Positions 59,470 through 64,000 of a DNA stretch of 64,000 bases are shown here, piece after piece. How positions within the stretch are numbered: position 1 is the first letter of the stretch; the number at the start of each line of letters is the position of its first letter. The notes under the pieces are model-generated. The model saw only the letters and a list, made by a program, of their open reading frames with translations. It had not been told where the DNA came from and did no database searches. This DNA comes from Megamerina dolium (taxonomy: Eukaryota > Arthropoda > Insecta > Diptera > Megamerinidae). Made by a program: the position numbers and the translations under genes. Location of the stretch: positions 44,351,140 to 44,415,139 of the forward strand of contig OY978526.1 of the NCBI GenBank assembly GCA_963854835.1, given 5' to 3'.

Positions 59470-59802
59470 AAAGCGGCTATTAGGAAAATAGTAGGTTTTC
59501 TCTCTGGTCACTACTGCCTGAAGTACCATCTCACCAAATTACATATACTCGACGACATGGAGTGCCGGTTCTGTCTAGAAGAGGATGAAACCACAGAACA
59601 CTTATTGTGTAACTGTATTGCATTGGCAAAAACTAGGGCTAGCATATTTCATCGTGATCATTTGGATCCCGAAGAAATAGAAAATACCTCTGAAAGGGAC
59701 ATTCTAAACTTCATCCGCAAGGCGGAAAAGATACTGGAAGGACATGGGTGTCAGTTACTTCCCTTCTTTAGACTAGGAACATCTAGGTATATAAGGACCT
59801 GA
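59470..59802 (+). pseudogene. LINE ORF2 C-terminal fragment with zinc-knuckle-like motif
   Basis: An open frame, preceded by a stop, reads IRKIVGFLSGHYCLKYHLTK and then CRFCLEEDETTEHLLCNC, a C-x2-C-x7-H-x4-C pattern. It ends LNFIRKAEKIL and GTSRYIRT. This matches the region after the RNase H domain at the end of R1/I/Loa-type LINE ORF2 proteins. Neither reverse transcriptase nor RNase H motifs are present, so it is a truncated relic. The ATG at 59557 is internal to the domain, so it is not a gene start. Confidence 0.72.
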
Positions 59803-59871
59803 TGACATAAATTGCAACCAAACTAATAGGGTATAGTTGGTAGATACAATAGGTAGGTACAATTGTGATTA

Positions 59872-60562
59872 ACCTTAGAACCGTGACATGGCTCTACAAC
59901 TTAATCTCGTGACTTGGGCACTCAGTGCCCAGCCATGTATTTTGTATGGGAATTCAAGCTTTGTAAAGATTTTTTTTGATAAAAAAGTGAATATTTCGTC
60001 TATTTATGCACACAATTTAATGAAACATGTGTTTATTGTTAGAAATAAAGTTTTTTACTTGGAAAAAATGAAAATCATATAAAGTTTTAGTTTTGAACTG
60101 CTCAAATGAGTGAAATCCTCCGCTGTCTTTTTGATTCGTTTTGATTTGGCGTTGGCGTTGTTGGAGTATTGTCCGCGTCTTCATCAAAATCTGAGTCCGT
60201 TTCAGCGTCGGCTTTATATTTTGTGAACTAGCACATTTCGCATGTCCTTATATAGAGATTGGTGCATGTCGGAGTAAAGCAATGGTCACAAACTCTTGTT
60301 GTTTTGTTCCTTCCCCGTGGACATATTCTTCGAAACGTGGATCTAGAATGGGCTGAGCATTATCTTCTCCGAAGTCAGACTGGTCACTGGGTATCGGTTC
60401 GTGGTTTCCACCAAATGTAGGTTCTTTTGCACCATCATCATCATCGCTTTCGTGAGTATTGAAATAATTTGCAATATTTTCCTCTTCTTTTTCCGTCAAT
60501 TCACGGTGGAGTTCAACATCAAAAACGAATATGGGCACTGAGTGCACAACTCACGGTTCTAG
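59872..60562 (-). mobile_element. Possible piggyBac-type deletion derivative
   Basis: The left end has TTAACCTTAGAACCGTGA (about 59870-59887), and the right end inverted reads CTAGAACCGTGAGTTGTGC. Both sides also hold a GGGCACT(C/G)AGTGC motif. On the minus strand a frame (60547-60248) is strongly acidic (KEEENIANYF, ESDDDDGAKE), like piggyBac transposase N-termini. Further on, CTNLYIRTCEMC and DSDFDEDADN resemble a Cys-containing end, so the catalytic core would be deleted. A TTAA on the right is not seen. Confidence 0.4.
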
Positions 60563-63348
60563 TGCATCACAAAAATTTAAATGTAATGTGACACAAACGA
60601 TCTATTAGGTCGAAGTGTCGGCCTTTTTTGCAACCTTTAACAGTAAATTATTATTATTATTATTTTAGATGTTGTAATTTCGTATTCTTTACTATAATTA
60701 TTATTTCTGGTGTTGGATGGTATCATGTCATTTTCATCCAAATTATTGGAGTAAGCTTCAAATTGTAAGAAAAGTACCGTCAATATTCTTAGCAAAAATA
60801 TTAAATATATTGTATGTTTCAAAAATATCAAGTGTTAGTGGCAGTATTGAATAGCCTGAATAAGTAATAATAAGTTAATGGCAGCATACATTTTACATTT
60901 CTTTCACTCTATGAAAACATTTTACTTTATTATTGTTAATATTCTTTTCCTCTCCAATCTGATTGTACAACTGAATTCGAATTGAATTTTAGTAAATCCT
61001 AAAAAGTATTATACACTGATTCACAAACATATGCACACATAGGTGTAGATATAAATACCTACATCTAGATTCTCATAATAATGTCAGATACGAAGGCATA
61101 ATATGAAAACGATAGAGAATGAAATAGCAAAAAAAAAAAATACCGATATTGTTGCTTATATACCGCATTGATACCCCTGTGATATTTTACATGTGTTATT
61201 GTTTGTGTGAATTTGTGTTAATGTGTATGTTTGTGTGCTTGTTTTTGTCATTGAATAAAATTACCATTTTTGGTTGTATGTTGATATCTCAACTGTGCCT
61301 GTATCTGAAATTTTTTCAATTGCAAGAGGATTCCCTTCATGTGTGATTTCACATTCCCACTTTTTGCAATGTTTTTTTTCTGTTTATGCTTTGGAATCGG
61401 TTTGTATTGAGCTGCTCAAGTGCAAAATCCTTTGCAAAGTCCTTTTCAACGAAGCCTTATTACATCCTTTTTGCTGTGACATATACGATATGCTGCAGGT
61501 GGTATTCGTGTGCGTGTATGTGCTGCAATGGATAACTGATTCCAATGGACGACAGTTTTGGAGACGGATATTACTGTAAAATATCGTCGGCCTTTTCATG
61601 TCCATCGATTGCTTATTGGCTTACGGTACCCGTCTATGTAAAAATCAACAGAATTGCATCCACAAGATGTGTGTATATGTATGTATATACGTGTAGATGC
61701 CCACATAACTATAAATAACCGTATGCTTGCTGTTTGGAAAATTTACTTTAATAAATATTTAATGTTGCATATTTATGGGCGCATAAGCAATAGAGATTTT
61801 TAATATTTGCGTATTTCATATGTTCATGGAATGTAATCAAGTGGATACCAATTTGCGCGTGCACGTATTAAGATGGCTTAAACTTTGAATAAAACATATT
61901 TAATTTGTGTTCGTGCATATGCATAAAAAGGGTGTTTTTTGAAGCATCGCAGCTTAGAATTGAAACAAATAACAAATCCTGATAACAGCATTTACGCTAC
62001 GATTAGCATGCATGACGTTTGATGTTCGCATTGTTACCGTAACAATACGTACTTCAAAAGTTGGCTCCTTAGCCACATAGACGTTGAATAATACAATCTA
62101 GGTGGGCTGTTGTCAGGCAAATTTTGTGATATAATTTATTTGACCGGCGTTTCTTTCAATTGAAGGAAACACACACACAAGGCACAGATAAAAATCATAA
62201 TTTTGTTTTCTTCGAATATCCGTATTACTTTGCATTTATACATGCAACATTTACATTTACACATAACCATAAACGAATAGACATAAAACGATCGAGACGA
62301 AAGAAATATGTTAAACATTGGAATTTAATTGACTTGATATACATCAATGTATTTACAACTTTGCGAAATACTAGTCACATATCATACAGAACAACCAAGC
62401 TATGTATATGGTCGAAACTTATAAGGAAATAGATGAATTTTTCGCTTTTTAGTCGCATCAAAGTACAATATACCTCCACAGGATATGAATGATGTTGCAT
62501 ATAGGCTTGGTATTTGACCATTCATTCATGCTCACATTCTTGCTATTGCTGTTTCTAATTTTGATAAGCGTTTGCGTTTTTTCTCCTCCTATATTTTACA
62601 TAGTGGGATTGTGTATGTCTGCATTTATGTTGTTCATGCCGTAGATCAACAACAACAATGTACAAATGAGTGGCCATAGTTTGCCGCCTCTTTTTTTAAC
62701 GCTCTCTTAGTCCTTTGATCCTTGCCGTGACTGCGACAATCATTGTTATTTGAATGTTTTCACCGGTATTGTTGACATTTCATGATACATTCAACGATAC
62801 TGTTGCCTCAGTCGTTTGTCACCGTTGTCGTTAGTTTACCCAGTTGGTGGCATTCGTATGAAGTGAGGTGCTTAAATTGCTTCAATAAAATCACCATCAA
62901 CAACAACGACGACGATGAGTGAACAATGCTGGTGTTCTAGTATATACAATATTTTATGAAAATACTAAAGCGGATTCTAACACCTGAATGCATTGCATTT
63001 ATAATAAACGCGTATATGCTTAACTGAATCATGAATTTAGTATGCGTGGCTGTGTGTATGTTTGTGTAAAATGCATTTTTCGTGTGAAAAGGCAAAATGC
63101 TTTTTGAAAAAACAAAATTAAATGGTGTACTTTGAACACGCGATTGTCGCTGTTAGTGGATTTTAACATACTTTTAGGCGGAAATTTATTTTTCATTTTA
63201 TATTGCATTGCACCATTTGAAAAAGAACAGGTATTACGAAATTTTGTACAATATTTTTTGTCAGAATAATAACATACACACGCACATAAGTGCATTTGAA
63301 ACTTACCCATCCAACTGGCATTGAGCTAATCGAATGTATGCATATATA
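60563..63348. other. AT-rich spacer
   Basis: ATT triplets near 60650 and CAA/CGA triplets near 62640 and 62900. The frames at 61149-61605, 62160-62432 and 63029-63310 show no conserved feature. Confidence 0.4.
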
Positions 63349-63930
63349 CAGAGTGATTTTTTAAGAGCCTTCGGATTTGATTAAAAAAAACATAAAATTT
63401 AGAGAAACATATTAAAACTCGAGTCGATACAACGATCTATATAATTTAATGTTTAAAGATGATTTCATGTAAATGTTGACCGCGGCTGCGCCTCAAATGG
63501 TTTATATGCTGTGTCCAATTTTGGCATACTCTCTCCAACATATCGGCCAGCATCTCACGAATAAATCGATAATTCACGGTCATCAAACAACACTGGCGCA
63601 TACAGCTGCGATATTTTCCTCTGTCCGCACTCTACGTATGCGTGTTGGTGGTTTAATGTCCAATAATGTAAATTTGGTGCGAATTTTAATCACAATATTC
63701 CGAAAAGCCGCCTCAGAAGATCGCTCAAACTGACCATAAAATGAATGAATGAATGAACCGTGAATTTTGATAATAAAATTCAATAATCTGCAAGCGTTGT
63801 TCGTTTGTAAGTCGATTCATGGTTAAATTATAGACCAAACTGAACATGTTTGACAGTAACATGTTACACGAAAACAGCTAAACTGCCAAAAACAGTGTTG
63901 CCAAAAAGAAGGTTGCTAAAAACTACCTTG
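63349..63930 (-). mobile_element. Tc1/mariner-superfamily deletion derivative, copy 2
   Basis: Left end CAGAGTGATTTTTTAAGAGC, right end (inverted) CAAGGTAGTTTTTAGCAACC, TA at 63347-63348 and 63931-63932. It is longer than copy 1 (582 versus 443 bp). Confidence 0.78.
63440..63783 (-). pseudogene. Transposase N-terminus joined to C-terminus, core deleted
   Basis: From ATG 63783 the minus strand gives FERSSEAAFRNIVIKI and then RIRRVRTEENIAAVCASV, the DNA-binding part of an FFLWG-type mariner transposase. After a stop and frame change, the sequence MLERVCQNWTQ and LRRSRGQHLHEIIFKH is the normal C-terminal tail. The whole catalytic domain between them is missing. Copy 1 (23898-24340) shows the same join. 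Confidence 0.68.
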
Positions 63931-64000
63931 TACATAAACTAAGCAGAAAAAATACAATGTAGAAAAATTGTAATCCTTTACATATATGTAAAATATAAAA

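Overview
The window is AT-rich (very roughly two-thirds A+T by eye) insect DNA, most likely from a higher fly and plausibly a tephritid-type fruit fly. The inference rests on three things: an exon resembling the Drosophila CG1607-type SLC7 amino-acid transporter, R1- and Jockey-clade LINEs, and dispersed repeats with a (GTCC)n core like dipteran mini-me/DINE-1 elements. Species assignment is inference. No bacterial genes, rRNA, intact tRNA genes or CRISPR arrays were seen.

Only one host coding exon is convincing: the first coding exon of a light-subunit (SLC7) amino-acid transporter on the minus strand at 5344-5628. It ends in a GTAAGT donor, and no later exon is recognisable in the 5.3 kb between it and the window edge. 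An acceptor-like site at 5698-5699 suggests an upstream non-coding exon, so part of the window to the right may be 5' intron or promoter territory of this gene.

The rest is a layered transposon landscape. 1-9.6 kb: the 3' end of a Tc1-like element, a nearly intact Tc1-like element with long IR/DR termini (1186-2812), a short MITE, the transporter exon, and an R1-clade LINE relic interrupted by a SINE. 11-27.5 kb: a SINE-like block with an internal duplication, two copies of one mariner family (12392-13679; 25073-27445, the latter split by a Jockey-clade LINE), SINEs, a HINE/DINE-1-like element, a mauritiana-type mariner relic and a Tc1/mariner deletion derivative. 28-45 kb: TA microsatellites, a TAA-flanked MITE, a 0.6-kb direct duplication, a deleted mariner-superfamily element bordering a (TA)n tract, more SINEs, the longest HINE-like copy and a LINE tail. 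46-56.2 kb: three copies of a non-autonomous hAT-like family with 8-bp target duplications, each holding a different later insertion (solo LTR; TTAA MITE; HINE-like element carrying a SINE, plus a TTA MITE), with a Bari-like Tc1 element between copies 1 and 2. 57-64 kb: transposase and LINE fragments, another HINE-like copy, a possible piggyBac-type deletion derivative and a second Tc1/mariner deletion derivative.

The strongest observations come from using repeat copies as each other's empty sites. This fixes insertion boundaries and target duplications for four families. It also shows lesions shared between copies, which imply mobilisation of already defective elements. No new functional system was identified; the most novel-looking items are the hAT-like trio with a shared decayed reading frame and the HINE-like family built on a regular ~155-bp internal repeat.
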